Of a stretch of 32,646 nucleotides of DNA, positions 8,673 to 16,311 are shown in pieces. The notes beneath the pieces were generated by a model. It was not told the DNA's origin. It did no database searches and saw only the letters and a list, made by a program, of their open reading frames with translations. The stretch is from NCBI RefSeq assembly GCF_024178315.1, contig NZ_JAMZIK010000107.1, positions 1-32,646 on the forward strand, written 5' to 3'. How positions within the stretch are numbered: position 1 is the stretch's first letter; the number at the start of each line of letters is the position of its first letter. Origin of the DNA: Siccirubricoccus soli. GTDB lineage: Bacteria; Pseudomonadota; Alphaproteobacteria; Acetobacterales; Acetobacteraceae. The position numbers and the translations under genes are program-made.

Positions 8673-9845
8673 ATGAGCATCAGCGGGAAGGCCTATATCG
8701 TCGGCGCCTATGAGCACCCGACGCGCAAGGCCGACAACACATCGGTGGCGCAGCTCCATGCCGAGGTCGCCTATGGCGCGCTGCAGGATGCCGGCCTGAC
8801 CAAGGACGACATCGACGGCTATTTCTGCACCGGCGCCGCGCCCGGCCTCGGCCCGCTGAACATGGCGGACTATCTCGGCCTGACCAAGCTGCGGCATCTG
8901 GACAGCACCGATGTCGGCGGCTCCTCCTATGTGCTGCATGTGGGGCATGCGCTGGAGGCGATTGCCCTTGGCAAGTGCAACGTCGCGCTGGTGACGCTGG
9001 CCGGGCGGCCGCGGGCGGAGGCCATGGCCACCGGCACGGCGCCGCGGAGCTGGGGCGTGAACGTCCCGGACGACCCCTTCGAGATCCCCTATGGCCGCAC
9101 CGTCGCCAACGCCTATGCCTTGTGCGCCATGCGCCACATGTACGAGTTCGGCACCACCTCCGAGCAGCTCGCCTGGATCAAGGTCGCGGCCTCCCACCAT
9201 GCGCAGTATAACCCGCATGCGATGCTGCCGAAGGTGGTCACGGTCGAGGATGTGGTGAACTCGCCCATGATCTCGGACCCGCTGCATCGCCTCGATTGCT
9301 GCGTGATTTCCGATGGCGGCGGGGCGCTGATCCTGGCGCGGCCGGAGATCGCGAAGAGCCTGAAGCGCCCGCTGGTCAAGGTGAAGGGCCATGGCGAAGC
9401 GACCAAGAACCAGGCCGCCGGCTATACGGACCTGACCTATTCCGGCGCCCGCTTCTCCGGCCCCCGCGCCTTCGAGGAAGCCGGGGTGACGCCGAAGGAC
9501 ATCCAGTACGCCTCCATCTATGACAGCTTCACCATCACCGTGCTGATCCAGCTCGAGGATCTCGGCTTCTGCGAGAAGGGCCAGGGCGGGAAGTTCGTCG
9601 CCGATGGCAACCTGATCTCCGGCGTCGGCAAGCTGCCCTTCAACACCGATGGCGGCGGGCTCTGCAACAACCACCCGGCGAATCGCGGCGGCATGACCAA
9701 GGTGATCGAGGCGGTGCGGCAGCTCCGCGGCGAGGCGCATCCGAAGGTGCAGGTGCCGGGCTGCACCCTGGCCCTGGCGCATGGCACGGGCGGGCTGCTC
9801 GGCACCCGCCATGGCAGTGCGACCGTGATCCTGGAGAGGGAGTGA
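8673..9845 (+). CDS. Thiolase-superfamily protein lacking the nucleophilic cysteine (Ltp/SCPx-like)
   Basis: 390 residues with thiolase/SCP-x fold signatures. AYIVGAYEHPTRKA opens the protein and VALVTLAGRPRAEA follows the nucleophile region. His334 is kept in CNNHPANRGG (the canonical GHPxGAxG loop), and the C-terminus is LALAHGTGGLLG. Where thiolases carry the acyl-accepting Cys (CxSG), this protein reads DVGGSSYV, with Gly82/Gly83, so ordinary Claisen thiolysis looks impossible. Similar cysteine-less homologues such as Ltp2 work with a DUF35 partner as retro-aldolases in steroid side-chain breakdown. Here the DUF35 gene starts 4 nt downstream, strongly suggesting a two-subunit complex acting on an acyl-CoA. 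AGGGAGG precedes the ATG by about 11 nt. The substrate is unknown. Confidence 0.87.
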   Translation: MSISGKAYIVGAYEHPTRKADNTSVAQLHAEVAYGALQDAGLTKDDIDGYFCTGAAPGLGPLNMADYLGLTKLRHLDSTDVGGSSYVLHVGHALEAIALGKCNVALVTLAGRPRAEAMATGTAPRSWGVNVPDDPFEIPYGRTVANAYALCAMRHMYEFGTTSEQLAWIKVAASHHAQYNPHAMLPKVVTVEDVVNSPMISDPLHRLDCCVISDGGGALILARPEIAKSLKRPLVKVKGHGEATKNQAAGYTDLTYSGARFSGPRAFEEAGVTPKDIQYASIYDSFTITVLIQLEDLGFCEKGQGGKFVADGNLISGVGKLPFNTDGGGLCNNHPANRGGMTKVIEAVRQLRGEAHPKVQVPGCTLALAHGTGGLLGTRHGSATVILERE

Positions 9846-9849
9846 GACC

Positions 9850-10248
9850 ATGCCGACCCCGGCTTCCAACCGCGCCATTCCCGCCATCCAGGTGGACCCG
9901 ACGAACAAGCCCTATTTCGACGCGGCCCGCGAGGGCCGGCTGCTGATCGGGCTCTGCAAGGACACCGGCAAGCACTTCTGGTATCCACGGGGCTGCTCGC
10001 CTTTCACCCTTTCGAACAATGTCGAACTGGTTGAGGCGAAAGGCATTGGCACTGTCTACACCTATACGGTGATGCGGACGAAGGAGCCCTACTGCGTCGC
10101 CTATGTCGAGCTGGACGAGGGCGTCCGGGTCTTCACCAATATCGTCGATTGCGACCTGGATACGGTGCGCATCGGCCAGAAGGTGAAGGTGGTGTTCAAG
10201 CCGACCCAGGGGGATGGCCCGCCGGCCACCATGTTCACCCCGGTTTGA
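9850..10248 (+). CDS. DUF35 OB-fold protein with degenerate zinc ribbon (thiolase partner)
   Basis: 132-residue small protein of the Zn-ribbon/OB-fold (DUF35) family, which docks on thiolase-like enzymes and probably helps bind the acyl-CoA. The N-terminal half has the PYFDAAREGRLLIGLC and FWYPRGC segments of the rubredoxin-like knuckle; the C-terminal half is the OB fold (IGTVYTYTVM, VKVVFKP). The family's four-cysteine pattern is reduced to C36 and C49; the second position of each knuckle is T39 and F52. A full zinc site is therefore unlikely. GGAGAGGGAG overlapping the end of the upstream gene serves as ribosome site. It is translated with the thiolase-like gene. BbsA/BbsB and Ltp2/DUF35 are known precedents for this pairing. 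Confidence 0.88.
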   Translation: MPTPASNRAIPAIQVDPTNKPYFDAAREGRLLIGLCKDTGKHFWYPRGCSPFTLSNNVELVEAKGIGTVYTYTVMRTKEPYCVAYVELDEGVRVFTNIVDCDLDTVRIGQKVKVVFKPTQGDGPPATMFTPV

Positions 10249-10270
10249 GCGGGGGGCGACGGCACTGTGC

Positions 10271-10298
10271 GGTGGCGCACGCTTGTGCGAGCGCCACC
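10271..10298. promoter_or_regulatory. GGTGGCGC inverted repeat upstream of the Crp/Fnr gene
   Basis: GGTGGCGC (10271-10278) and GCGCCACC (10291-10298) are perfect arms around 12 nt; an inner GCAC/GTGC pair allows an alternative smaller stem. It lies 23 nt past the DUF35 stop and 47 nt before the Crp/Fnr start. It could terminate the upstream pair or be an operator for the regulator. No T-tract follows. Confidence 0.4.
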
Positions 10299-10344
10299 GA
10301 TGCTATGCCATGGCTGACATGGAATTTGCATAACCGCAGGAGCC

Positions 10345-11040
10345 ATGCAGTCAATCGAGCGTCTTCCCTTCTTCCGCGGCTTCAGTGCCGAGATCCTGGC
10401 CCCGCTGCAGGCGGCGGCCAGTTGGCGGAGCTTCGAGGCCGGCCAGGTGGTGGTGGAGGACGGCGACCCGACCCAGGAGGTGTTCTTCCTGGCGGAGGGC
10501 GCGGTCCGGGTGCTGGGTCGCACCTCCGGCGGGCATGAGCTGATCCTGAACGAGCTGAAGGCGGGCGACATGGTGGGCGAATACGCCGCCATCGACGGTG
10601 CGCCGCGCTCCGCCGCGGTGGTGGCGCTGACCCGGACCAGGCTCTGCGCCCTGCCCTCCGCCCCCTTCATGGCCTTCGTGCTGGCCACCCCGGCGGCGGC
10701 GCTGCAATTGCTGCGGCTGCTGACGGCGCGGGTGCGGGAGCGCGATGCAAGGCTCATCGAGCTGGTGGCGCTGCCGGTGCGGCTGCGCCTGGCCTCGCTG
10801 CTGCTGCGCCTGTCCCGGCCCCGGGTGGGGGGCGACGGGCGGGTGATCTCCCCGCCGCCGCCGCATCACGAGCTGGCGGCGCGCATCGGCACGCGGCGGG
10901 AGGTGGTGAGCCGCATCCTGTCCCAGATGCAGCGGGAGGGGCTGCTGACGACGGACCGCCGCGCCATCGCCCTGCCCCAGCCGGAGATGCTGGCCGCGGC
11001 GGTGGAGGCGGGGTTCCAGCAGGCCTCCGGCGGGGGGTAG
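10345..11040 (+). CDS. Crp/Fnr-family transcriptional regulator
   Basis: 231-residue regulator with an N-terminal cyclic-nucleotide-binding-type beta-roll (about 10-125, with GEYAAIDGAPRSA resembling the phosphate-binding cassette), a dimerisation helix, and a C-terminal winged helix-turn-helix (about 172-205, ELAARIGTRREVVSRILSQM). No N-terminal cysteine cluster is present, so it is not an oxygen-sensing Fnr; ligand is not determinable. The ATG at 10345 follows AGGAG with only a 2-nt spacer, which is tight. It stands alone: the DUF35 gene ends 96 nt upstream and the next gene is convergent. Targets cannot be read from the sequence. Confidence 0.9.
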   Translation: MQSIERLPFFRGFSAEILAPLQAAASWRSFEAGQVVVEDGDPTQEVFFLAEGAVRVLGRTSGGHELILNELKAGDMVGEYAAIDGAPRSAAVVALTRTRLCALPSAPFMAFVLATPAAALQLLRLLTARVRERDARLIELVALPVRLRLASLLLRLSRPRVGGDGRVISPPPPHHELAARIGTRREVVSRILSQMQREGLLTTDRRAIALPQPEMLAAAVEAGFQQASGGG

Positions 11041-11151
11041 CCCTCGCGCCCCCGCTGCGCGGCGCCGTGGGGCCCCGGGAGGCGCTCTCCGCCATCGGCT
11101 TCGTACAGCCTAAGCTGCATCAGGACACCGGCCAGGCTTGGCTCGGCTGCC

Positions 11152-11436
11152 TCATCTGCGCCAGCAGGGGCGGGCGACATAGACGGCGAGGGCGGCGCGG
11201 CGGGCGCCAAAATCCGCGAGCACCGAATCCGGCTCCGGCAGCAGGGCGCGGCGCAGCTGGCGGCGCCAGCGGGCGCGCCGCCACCACAGCAGGGGCCAGG
11301 GCAGGCCGGCCTGCTCGAAGTCGGGGGCTGTGAGGTTTTCGCCCAGGGCCGGGCGGCCCGGCCACGGCAGATGGCGGGCCCGGCGGGAGGCCAGCACGAC
11401 CAGATTGCCCGGCTCCCCGCCCGCCACTGCCTGCAT
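11152..11436 (-). CDS. Small DUF1127-domain protein
   Basis: About 94 residues, very basic and Trp-rich in the middle (WPLLWWRRARWRRQLRRA). It ends in the DUF1127 pattern: SVLADFGARRAAL followed by VARPCWRR, matching the family's LADIGLxR...RPFWR tail. DUF1127 proteins are short, often abundant stress- or metabolism-linked proteins; some bind RNA. I chose the ATG at 11436 because GGAG sits 7 nt upstream; ATGs at 11442, 11463 and 11487 and a GTG at 11523 are in frame, and the most upstream codons lose GC at third positions. It is convergent with the Crp/Fnr gene and divergent from the LysR gene. The N-terminal half resembles nothing I recognise. PF06568 would confirm it. Confidence 0.6.
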   Translation of the reverse strand: MQAVAGGEPGNLVVLASRRARHLPWPGRPALGENLTAPDFEQAGLPWPLLWWRRARWRRQLRRALLPEPDSVLADFGARRAALAVYVARPCWRR

Positions 11437-11523
11437 CGTCATGCTCCATCGCCCACCCTTCATGGCGCGGATCGGCTTGCCGGACATCCGAGTTCGGCGC
11501 AGGGTGCTGTGAGGAAAACGCAC

Positions 11524-12399
11524 GTGCCCCGCCGCCGCCTGCCACCGCTCGGCGCCCTACCTGCCTTCGAAGCCACGGTGCGGCTGGCCTCCATGAGCCG
11601 TGCGGCCGAGGAGCTGGGCCGCACCCATGGCGCGGTCAGCCGGCAGGTGCGGGCGCTGGAGGAGGCGCTGCGGCTGACCTTGCTGGACCGCGGCGCGCCG
11701 GGGTTGCGGCCGACCCGGGCGGGGGCGGAGCTCTACTCCGCCGTCAGCACCGCCTTCGCCACGCTGGAGACGGCGCTGGAGCGGCTGGCGCCACGGGACG
11801 GGATGCAGGGGGTGCGGCTGGCCTGCGGCTCCACCTTCGCGGCGCGCTGGCTGGTGCCGCGGCTGCCGCGCTTCTATGCGCTGCATCCGGGGATCTCCGT
11901 CTCCCTCGTCATGGTCCGCCGCAGCTTCCAGGACGGCGAGGACTATGACGTGGCGACGAGCTGGGACCGGCTGACCTATGCCGCGCCCAAGGGGCGGCAT
12001 GTGCATGTCATCGGCGAGGTGCGGCTGGCGGCCATCGCCGCACCCGGGCATGCGGCGCGCTGCGCGGATGGCGTGCTGGAGGCGGAGTGCCGCCTGGTGG
12101 CGGAAACCTGGCCCTCCGCCTGGGAGGCCTTCGCCGCCCACGCCGGCCTGGCGCTGGCGATCCGACGGGAGATGCGCTTCCCGCACCTGCATCATTGCAT
12201 CGAGGCGGCGCTGTCGGGCCTCGGCGTCGCGCTGGTGGAGGAGCGCCTGGTGGCGGAACACCTGGAGAGCGGGCGCCTGGTGGTGCTGGGCGAGGTCCTG
12301 CGATTTCCGGAAGGCTTCCTCGCCATCGAGAACCGCCAGCACGGCCCCAATGCCGCCGTGCGCAAGCTGATCGGCTGGCTGCGCACGGAATTGGGCTAA
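11524..12399 (+). CDS. LysR-family transcriptional regulator (GcvA-like)
   Basis: 291-residue LysR regulator. The N-terminal helix-turn-helix spans about residues 6-60 (LPPLGALPAFEATVR, then MSRAAEELGRTHGAVSRQVR), followed by the effector-binding periplasmic-binding-protein-like domain (about 90-290). LPxLxALxAFEA is typical of the GcvA/AmpR branch. The start is GTG at 11524, supported by GAGGA at 11511-11515, eight bases upstream. CACGTG at the start makes back-to-back GTG codons on the two strands. It is divergent from the DUF1127 gene and convergent with an acetyl-CoA acetyltransferase gene. LysR proteins often control a divergent neighbour, so the DUF1127 gene is the nearest candidate target, though the effector is unknown. 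Confidence 0.9.
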   Translation: MPRRRLPPLGALPAFEATVRLASMSRAAEELGRTHGAVSRQVRALEEALRLTLLDRGAPGLRPTRAGAELYSAVSTAFATLETALERLAPRDGMQGVRLACGSTFAARWLVPRLPRFYALHPGISVSLVMVRRSFQDGEDYDVATSWDRLTYAAPKGRHVHVIGEVRLAAIAAPGHAARCADGVLEAECRLVAETWPSAWEAFAAHAGLALAIRREMRFPHLHHCIEAALSGLGVALVEERLVAEHLESGRLVVLGEVLRFPEGFLAIENRQHGPNAAVRKLIGWLRTELG

Positions 12400-12487
12400 T
12401 CGGCTTCCGGACCGGACCCCCACGCCCGGACCCAAGAGGCCAGAAGGCCGCAAGGCCCTTGGCGGAACGCGATCGGAGAGAGACGCG

Positions 12488-12507
12488 CCGCAAGGTCGGC
12501 CTTGCGG
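12488..12507. terminator. GC hairpin between convergent LysR and thiolase genes
   Basis: CCGCAAGG-TCGG-CCTTGCGG is a perfect 8-bp stem with a 4-nt loop, placed between the LysR stop (12399) and the minus-strand thiolase stop (12521). Position and symmetry suit a bidirectional terminator, though there is no T-run on either side. Confidence 0.55.
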
Positions 12508-12520
12508 TGCGATGCCCTGC

Positions 12521-13708
12521 TCAGCGCAGCATCTCCAGCGCCAGCGCGATCCCCTGCCCGCCCCCGATGCACAGCGTCGCCATGCCGCGCCGCAGCCCGT
12601 CCCGCTGCATGGCATGGATCAGCCGCGTCACCAGCACCGCGCCGGTGGCGCCGATCGGGTGGCCATGGGCGATGGCGCCGCCTTCGACATTGATGATGTC
12701 CTCCGGCAGGCCGAGCTCCTGCGCTACCGCCAGCGGCACCGCGGCGAAGGCCTCGTTGATCTCGATCCGCTCGATGCCGGAGAGCGACCAGCCGGCCCGC
12801 GCCAGCGCCTGCCGCACCGCCGGTACGGGGCCGAGGCCGAACATCCCCGGCTCCACCGCCGCCACCCCATGGGCGACGAGGCGCGCGGCCGGGGCGAGGC
12901 CGAGCCGGTCGGCAGTGCCGCGCGCCGTCACCAGCATCGCTGCCGCACCGCTGTTGAGGCCGGGGGCATTGCCGGCGGTGATGGTGCCGTCCGGGCGGAA
13001 GGCGGGCTTGAGCTTCGCCAGCACCTCCGTGGTGGTCTCGGGCCGCGGCGCCTCGTCCTCGGCGAAGCGCGTCCCGGATTTCCCGGCCTTCACCGTCAGC
13101 GGCAGGATCTCCGCCGCGAAATGCCCGGCTGCCTGCGCCCTGGCGAAGCGCTGCTGGGAGCGCGCGGCCCATGCATCCTGGCGCTCGCGCGAAAGCTGGG
13201 CGCGGGTGACCAGATCCTCGGTGTGCCAGCCGGAATGCTGGCCGGAAAAGGCGTCGTTCAGCCCGTCCGTCAGCACGCTGTCGAGGATCTCGGCCGGGCC
13301 CATGCGGTAGCCCCAGCGGCCATTGCCGAGCAGGTAGGGCGCGCGGTCCATGTTCTCCATGCCGCCGGCGACCATCACCTGCGCCTGGCCCAGCGCCACT
13401 TCCTGCGCCGCGCTGACGATGGCCTGGGCGCCGGAGCCACAGACCCGGTTGATGGTCATGGCCGGGACGGAGACCGGCAGCCCGCCGCCGATCGCCGCCT
13501 GGCGCGCCGGATTCATGCGGTTGCCAGCCTGCACCACATTGCCGAGGATGGCGCCATCCACCTGCTCCGGCGCCAGCCGGGCGCGGGCGAGCGTCTCGCG
13601 TACCACGGCGGCGCCGAGCTCGGTGGCCGGGGTGTTCTTCAGGGTGCCGTTGAAGGCCCCGATGGCGGTGCGCACGGGGTGGCAAAGGACGATGTCCGCC
13701 TGGCTCAT
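12521..13708 (-). CDS. Acetyl-CoA C-acetyltransferase (thiolase)
   Basis: 395-residue canonical thiolase. The catalytic residues are all present: nucleophile C90 in INRVCGSG, H350 in GHPIGATG and C380 in LCIGGGQG. INEAFAAVPLAV, the conserved NEAFA motif, is also present. The enzyme condenses two acetyl-CoA to acetoacetyl-CoA or runs in reverse. Roles in polyhydroxybutyrate synthesis, ketone-body use or fatty-acid breakdown are all possible; no phaB or phaC is nearby to decide. AGGAGA lies eight bases before the ATG. It is divergent from the ketopantoate-reductase-like gene with a 207-nt shared upstream region. Contrast with the cysteine-less homologue at 8673. Confidence 0.93.
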   Translation of the reverse strand: MSQADIVLCHPVRTAIGAFNGTLKNTPATELGAAVVRETLARARLAPEQVDGAILGNVVQAGNRMNPARQAAIGGGLPVSVPAMTINRVCGSGAQAIVSAAQEVALGQAQVMVAGGMENMDRAPYLLGNGRWGYRMGPAEILDSVLTDGLNDAFSGQHSGWHTEDLVTRAQLSRERQDAWAARSQQRFARAQAAGHFAAEILPLTVKAGKSGTRFAEDEAPRPETTTEVLAKLKPAFRPDGTITAGNAPGLNSGAAAMLVTARGTADRLGLAPAARLVAHGVAAVEPGMFGLGPVPAVRQALARAGWSLSGIERIEINEAFAAVPLAVAQELGLPEDIINVEGGAIAHGHPIGATGAVLVTRLIHAMQRDGLRRGMATLCIGGGQGIALALEMLR

Positions 13709-13737
13709 GCTCGGGTCTCCTGTCCGCGTGCCTTTAC

Positions 13738-13756
13738 ATGATGGTCCTCATATCAT
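13738..13756. promoter_or_regulatory. Operator-like inverted repeat in the divergent thiolase/PanE-TetR promoter region
   Basis: ATGAT (13738-13742) and ATCAT (13752-13756) flank 9 nt, in an unusually A/T-rich patch 30 nt upstream of the thiolase start. The TetR gene in the divergent operon makes this a candidate TetR site. Half-sites are short, so chance is possible. Confidence 0.35.
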
Positions 13757-13825
13757 CCCGGTCAAGGGAAGGCCGCGGATACGGGCGGGTCAGCGGCGCG
13801 GCCCGGCACCCATCTCGACATTGGG

Positions 13826-13839
13826 ATGACGCCTGTCAT
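13826..13839. promoter_or_regulatory. Second inverted repeat upstream of the PanE-like gene
   Basis: ATGAC-GCCT-GTCAT, a perfect 5-bp inverted repeat 76 nt before the PanE-like start. Its ATGA/TCAT ends resemble the repeat at 13738-13756, so both could bind the same regulator, possibly the TetR protein encoded at 14850. The evidence is limited to symmetry and position. Confidence 0.3.
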
Positions 13840-13915
13840 AACATCGCCGGCCAGCCTGGACAGTGACCGCCAACGGCCGGATCGGGCCCCAGGACAGGGT
13901 AAGGAACCGTCACCC

Positions 13916-14839
13916 ATGAAGCTGCTCATCGTCGGCGCCGGCTCCACCGGCGGCTATTTCGGCGCCAGGCTCGCCGCTGCGGGGCGGGACGTCACCTTCC
14001 TGCTGCGTCCGGGACGGGCGAAGCAGATCGCCGAACAGGGGCTGCAGGTCATCAGCCCGCAGCATGGCGACCTGCACCTCACCCCGCGCGTGGTGACGGC
14101 GGGCAGCATCGACGGCGCCTATGACACCATCCTGCTGACGGTGAAGGCCTATCACCTGGAGCAGGCGCTGGAGGACATCGCCCCCGCGGTCGGGCCGCAG
14201 ACGATGATCATGCCGGTGCTGAACGGCATGCGGCACGTCGATGCCATTGCTGCCCGCTTCGGCGCCAAGGCGCTGATCGGCGGCGTCTGCAAGGTGGCGG
14301 CGACGCTGGATGCGGAAGGCCGCATCCGCCAGCTCGCCCCCTTCCAGAGCCTGACCTATGGCGAGATGGACGGCAGCGACTCGCCGCGCCTGCGCGCCCT
14401 CGATGCGGCGCTCTCCGGCGCCGGCTTCGACGCCGTGCTCTCGCCCAGGGTGGTGGTGGAGATGTGGGAGAAATGGATGCTGCTCGCCGCCATGGGCGGC
14501 GTCACCTGCCTCGGCGGCGGGCCGATCGGCGCGGTGGCCTCGACGCCGGGCGGCATCGCCTTCGCCCATGGCCTGATCGACGAGGTGATGGCGGTGACGA
14601 TGGCCGAGGGCTTCCCCTTCCCCGCCTTCCACGCCCAGCTCCGCACCATGTTCAGCAACAAGGCCTCGCCCCAGGCCTCCTCCATGTTCCGCGACATGCA
14701 GGATGGCCGCTGGGTGGAGGCGGACCAGATCCTCGGCGACATGATCGCCCGCGGCGCGAAGCACGGCATCGCCACGCCGCTGCTGAACGCGGCGCATACG
14801 CGGCTGCGGGTCTACCAGGCCGGCATCGGCCAGCCCTGA
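13916..14839 (+). CDS. 2-dehydropantoate 2-reductase family protein
   Basis: 307-residue ketopantoate reductase (PanE/ApbA) family member, which reduces 2-ketopantoate to pantoate with NADPH in coenzyme A synthesis; many paralogues act on other 2-keto acids. The N-terminal Rossmann motif is KLLIVGAGSTGGYFGARLA (2-20). Asn103 is in PVLNGM, and Lys186 in EMWEKWMLLAA matches the catalytic lysine helix. The ATG at 13916 has AAGGAA nine bases upstream; a 30-residue upstream extension is rejected. A TetR gene follows 10 nt downstream, which points to a regulated catabolic role more than housekeeping pantothenate synthesis. The acceptor is not determinable. Confidence 0.9.
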   Translation: MKLLIVGAGSTGGYFGARLAAAGRDVTFLLRPGRAKQIAEQGLQVISPQHGDLHLTPRVVTAGSIDGAYDTILLTVKAYHLEQALEDIAPAVGPQTMIMPVLNGMRHVDAIAARFGAKALIGGVCKVAATLDAEGRIRQLAPFQSLTYGEMDGSDSPRLRALDAALSGAGFDAVLSPRVVVEMWEKWMLLAAMGGVTCLGGGPIGAVASTPGGIAFAHGLIDEVMAVTMAEGFPFPAFHAQLRTMFSNKASPQASSMFRDMQDGRWVEADQILGDMIARGAKHGIATPLLNAAHTRLRVYQAGIGQP

Positions 14840-14849
14840 CGGGAGCGCG

Positions 14850-15452
14850 ATGCGCTACGGCAGCGACCACAAGGCGGAAACCCGGGAGCGCCTGCTGCGG
14901 GAGGCGGCGCGGGCCATCAAGGCGGCGGGGCCGGAAGGGGTGGGCATCGCCGAGGTGATGCGCCGCGCCGGCCTGACCCATGGCGGCTTCTACGCGCATT
15001 TCCCGAACAAGGAGGCGCTGGTCGCCGCCGCCCTGGACCGGATGTTCGAGGAGGGGGCGGCGCGCTTCGCCAAGCGCGTCGAGGGGCTGTCGCCCGCCGA
15101 GGCGCTGGCCCACACCATCGACGCCTATCTCTCCCCGCTGCACCAGGATTCGGTGGCGGAGGGCTGTCCCCTGCCGGCGCTGGCGGCCGATGTGGCGCGG
15201 CTGAGCCCCGCGCTGCGCGCCCGCTTCGGCGCCGGGCTGGCGCGGCTGCAGGCGGCGGCGGCGGCGCTGTTCCGCGGCCTGGGGCATGAGGAGGCGGCGG
15301 CGGCGCAGCTCGCCGCCTCGCTCTATGCCGAGCTGGCCGGCGCCATCGCCCTGGCCCGCGCCTGCGCCGACCCGGCCCAGGCCGCCGCCCTCCGCAACGG
15401 CAGCCGGGCGGCGCTGAAGGCGCGGTTCGGGCTCAGCGCGAGCAGGGCCTGA
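14850..15452 (+). CDS. TetR/AcrR-family transcriptional regulator
   Basis: 200-residue TetR-type repressor. The N-terminal helix-turn-helix covers about 8-60 (TRERLLREAARAIKAAG, then GIAEVMRRAGLTHGGFYAHFPNKEAL), and the C-terminal ligand domain is alanine-rich and helical. GGGAG precedes the ATG, and the gene begins 10 nt after the PanE-like stop, so both are likely one transcript. The inverted repeats in the divergent region at 13738-13839 are candidate operators, implying control of this operon and possibly the divergent acetyltransferase. Its last 20 nt overlap the convergent LLM gene. The inducer is unknown. Confidence 0.92.
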   Translation: MRYGSDHKAETRERLLREAARAIKAAGPEGVGIAEVMRRAGLTHGGFYAHFPNKEALVAAALDRMFEEGAARFAKRVEGLSPAEALAHTIDAYLSPLHQDSVAEGCPLPALAADVARLSPALRARFGAGLARLQAAAAALFRGLGHEEAAAAQLAASLYAELAGAIALARACADPAQAAALRNGSRAALKARFGLSASRA

Positions 15453-16311
15453 TCACCTGCTCCCCGAAGCGGGCGAGGTTGGCTTCCAGATCCGGCATGA
15501 AGGCGGTGAGCGGCAGGACGATTCGGCTGACGCCTCGCGCCCGGCGCTCCTCGACCGCCGCGACGGGATCCTTGCCGGAGGCGGGCAGCGCATCCGGGCA
15601 GCCGGTGATGAACTCGATGCCGGCGGGGTCGCGGCCCGCCTTCTCCGCTGCGGCGCGGACGATGTCGAAGAGCGGGAAGACATCGAATTGCGAGCCGATG
15701 GAGGGGAAGAACCCGTCGCCCAGCCGCCCGGCGCGCTTCGCCGCCGCCTCGGAATGGCCGCCGACGATGATCGGCACCTTCCCCGCCGGCTTCGGGTAGC
15801 AGTGCAGGTTGGGGAAGCGGATGAATTCGCCGCTGAACTCGGTGGGGCCAGGCGACCACAGGGCGCGCATGGCGGCGAGGTATTCGTCCGTGCGCTTGCC
15901 GCGGCGCTCAAAGGCCATGCCGAGGGCCTCGAATTCCTCCTTCAGCCAGCCGACGCCGATGCCGAATTCGAAGCGGCCGCCGCTCATCATGTCGAGCGTG
16001 GCGATCTGCTTGGCCATCACCACCGGCTCCCGCTGCGGCACGATGACGACGCCGGTGAGCAGCTTCAGCTTCGTCGTGGCCGCGGCGAGGAAGGCGAGCC
16101 AGACCAGCGGGTCCGGCCAGTCGCCATCCACCTTGGCCGGCAGGTTGCCATCGGCGGAATAGGGGTAGCGGGTGGCGAAGCCCTCCGGCAGCACGACATG
16201 GTCCACGGCCAGCACGGAATCGAAGCCCGCCGCCTCCGCCGCCCGGCCGAGGCGCGCGGCCCCCGCGGCATCGGGAAATACGAGATTGCCGAAATGCAGG
16301 GCGAACTTCAC
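15433..16311 (-). CDS. LLM-class (luciferase-like) flavin/F420-dependent oxidoreductase
   Basis: About 292 residues of bacterial-luciferase-like TIM-barrel oxidoreductase. Visible family segments include AEAAGFDSVLAVDHVVLPEG, the LLTGVVIVPQREPVVMAKQ strand-loop, and SGGRFEFGIGVGWLKEEFEALG, followed by VPIIVGGHSEAAAKRAGR. It fits the F420-type TIGR03619-like subgroup, but FMN use cannot be excluded. The start is probably the GTG at 16311: GGGAGG directly abuts the ATG at 16317 with no spacer but is six bases from this GTG, and VKFALHFGN matches the usual MKFxLH opening. The Bug protein gene lies upstream on the same strand with a 99-nt gap. The substrate is unknown. Confidence 0.9.
   Translation of the reverse strand: MKFALHFGNLVFPDAAGAARLGRAAEAAGFDSVLAVDHVVLPEGFATRYPYSADGNLPAKVDGDWPDPLVWLAFLAAATTKLKLLTGVVIVPQREPVVMAKQIATLDMMSGGRFEFGIGVGWLKEEFEALGMAFERRGKRTDEYLAAMRALWSPGPTEFSGEFIRFPNLHCYPKPAGKVPIIVGGHSEAAAKRAGRLGDGFFPSIGSQFDVFPLFDIVRAAAEKAGRDPAGIEFITGCPDALPASGKDPVAAVEERRARGVSRIVLPLTAFMPDLEANLARFGEQVIRPCSR

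Noticed and set aside
11120-11545. 141-codon minus-strand frame overlapping the DUF1127 gene
   Set aside because: Pro/Gly/Ala/Arg-rich translation; the alternative frame ending at 11152 carries the DUF1127 pattern.
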